Assembly (NCBI GenBank): GCA_947471245.1
Contig: CANIXM010000167.1
Span: 1 to 5,243 of the forward strand
DNA: 5,243 bases
Source: Paludibacteraceae bacterium
GTDB lineage: Bacteria > Bacteroidota > Bacteroidia > Bacteroidales > Paludibacteraceae
Reading direction: 5' to 3'
Shown here in pieces: positions 4,594-5,243 of the stretch; the stretch's first letter is position 1, and every line of letters begins with the position of its first letter. A model generated the notes under the pieces. It saw only the letters and a program-made list of their open reading frames with translations. It was not told the origin of the DNA and searched no databases. A program made the translations under genes and the position numbers.

Positions 4594-4752
4594 ATTGGAA
4601 CGCAATTTACGCAACAGGCGCAAATGATCGCTGATTTGTAACCACATAGATACATAGCAAATCTAGCTAAGAGAATCAAACAAACCTTCTATTGCATCCT
4701 ATGTTTCTATGTGGTTAAAGTTTTCTCGTAAGTACTTTGTGCCATTTGTGGT
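4594..4752 (+). repeat. Dispersed repeat copy C
   Basis: The left arm (ATTGGAACGCAATTTACGC... to 4657) matches copy A at 3232-3276 and copy B at 4385-4426. The inner arms AACCACATAG..CATAG (4640-4657) and CTATG..CTATGTGGTT (4699-4716) pair at 17 of 18 positions, so the copy can fold into a long stem. The right end, CTTTGTGCCATTTGTGGT, finishes at 4752, about 30 bp before the end of the ROK gene. The core (4658-4698) is unlike those of A and B. Confidence 0.75.
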
Positions 4753-4782
4753 GAAACTAGTCTTACGTGGTTTGAGAACCGC

Positions 4783-5243
4783 CTACATTTCCCACGCTAA
4801 GGCACTTGCACCTAGCACAGCGGCATCGGCTTCTTTGAGGTCGGAGAATAGTACTTTGACTTTTCCTTTCCAGATGTCAAGCATGTTTTTCTCCATGTGT
4901 TCTACTATTGGATTGAGAATCAAATCACCTGCTTTGGACAATCCCCCGAAGAGGATGATGGCTTCTGGTGCACTGAAAGTCACGAAATCGGCAAAACATT
5001 CACCAAGAATCTTTCCTGTGTAGTTGAATATCTCTTTGGCTACCTCGTCGCCACTTATTGCAGCGTCAAATACATCTTTGGAGGTGATTTTGTCCAAGGG
5101 AGTGTTGTGCAATAAGCTGGATTTGGTGGTTGTCTTCATAATATCCTGTGCTGAGCGTGCTACTCCTGTGGCTGAAGCATAGGCCTCCAAACAACCTTTT
5201 CGACCACATCCACACAGTCGTCCACCTTCACGAACCGCTATCA
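4783..5243 (-). CDS. ROK family sugar kinase (glucokinase-like), C-terminal part
   Basis: ROK proteins are mostly cytoplasmic ATP-dependent sugar kinases (glucose, fructose, N-acetyl sugars); some are repressors. The last 152 residues are present and the gene continues past the right edge. The frame opens with GGRLCGCGRKGCLEAYAS, where C-x-C-x4-C is the ROK zinc-binding cluster within the CGCG..GCLE signature. Further on, FGGLSKAGDLIL fits the conserved glycine-rich segment of the C-terminal lobe, and the end is GASALAWEM. The usual catalytic DxGxT ATP motif and sugar-binding residues would lie in the missing N-terminal half. No DNA-binding domain can be judged. The intact zinc motif and the GCLEAYASATG wording favour a glucokinase-like kinase. 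It converges on the TA pair across repeats B and C. Confidence 0.9.
   Translation of the reverse strand, partial: IAVREGGRLCGCGRKGCLEAYASATGVARSAQDIMKTTTKSSLLHNTPLDKITSKDVFDAAISGDEVAKEIFNYTGKILGECFADFVTFSAPEAIILFGGLSKAGDLILNPIVEHMEKNMLDIWKGKVKVLFSDLKEADAAVLGASALAWEM

Noticed and set aside
3180..4782. CRISPR array in the repeat-rich flanks of the TA pair
   Set aside because: The repeats are few, unequal in length, internally palindromic and spaced irregularly. There are no regular spacers and no cas genes.
4709..5115. Plus-strand frames opposite the ROK gene
   Set aside because: They are shadows of the minus-strand ROK coding sequence, which has a clear family signature. Their translations are not protein-like for any family.

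Overview
The window comes from a member of the Bacteroidota (Bacteroidetes). The infC, rpmI and rplT products match that phylum in sequence. Three genes are preceded by the phylum's -7 promoter box TAnnTTTG, and most starts lack a Shine-Dalgarno (SD) sequence. The base composition is AT-rich. Genus cannot be assigned from what is visible.

Layout. Positions 1-304 hold no convincing gene, but carry one copy of a 40-bp direct repeat, a pair of 12-bp direct repeats and a promoter. Positions 305-1411 (+) encode an autoinhibited Fic-family AMP-transferase with an N-terminal DUF4172 domain and a C-terminal winged helix. The second copy of the 40-bp repeat lies just after its stop codon. Positions 1412-1860 are non-coding, with a perfect 13-bp hairpin that resembles an IS end, then a promoter and leader. 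Positions 1861-3112 (+) are the housekeeping operon infC-rpmI-rplT (IF-3, bL35, bL20), closed by a strong intrinsic terminator. infC appears to start at AUA behind a perfect AGGAGG. Positions 3684-4345 (+) are a toxin-first type II toxin-antitoxin (TA) pair, a Gp49/HigB-like RelE-superfamily toxin and an XRE antitoxin, overlapping by 4 bp. Positions 4783-5243 (-) are the C-terminal part of a ROK-family sugar kinase that runs off the right edge.

The long non-coding stretches around the TA pair (3180-3683 and 4346-4782) are occupied by three copies of a dispersed palindromic repeat. Its arms are conserved and its cores differ. One core is a composite of three hairpins with 28-29 nt outer arms. 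A perfect 20-bp inverted repeat, taken from the outer ends of two different copies, brackets the TA module.

How the parts fit. A stable translation operon sits between two accessory modules, a Fic enzyme and a TA pair, and each of these is bounded by its own repeats. The operon shows likely translational feedback: an IF-3-sensitive non-canonical start codon, and a hairpin just before rplT that could be a bL20 site. The most notable signals are the AUA start of infC, the repeat-bounded Fic cassette, and the modular repeat family around the TA pair.
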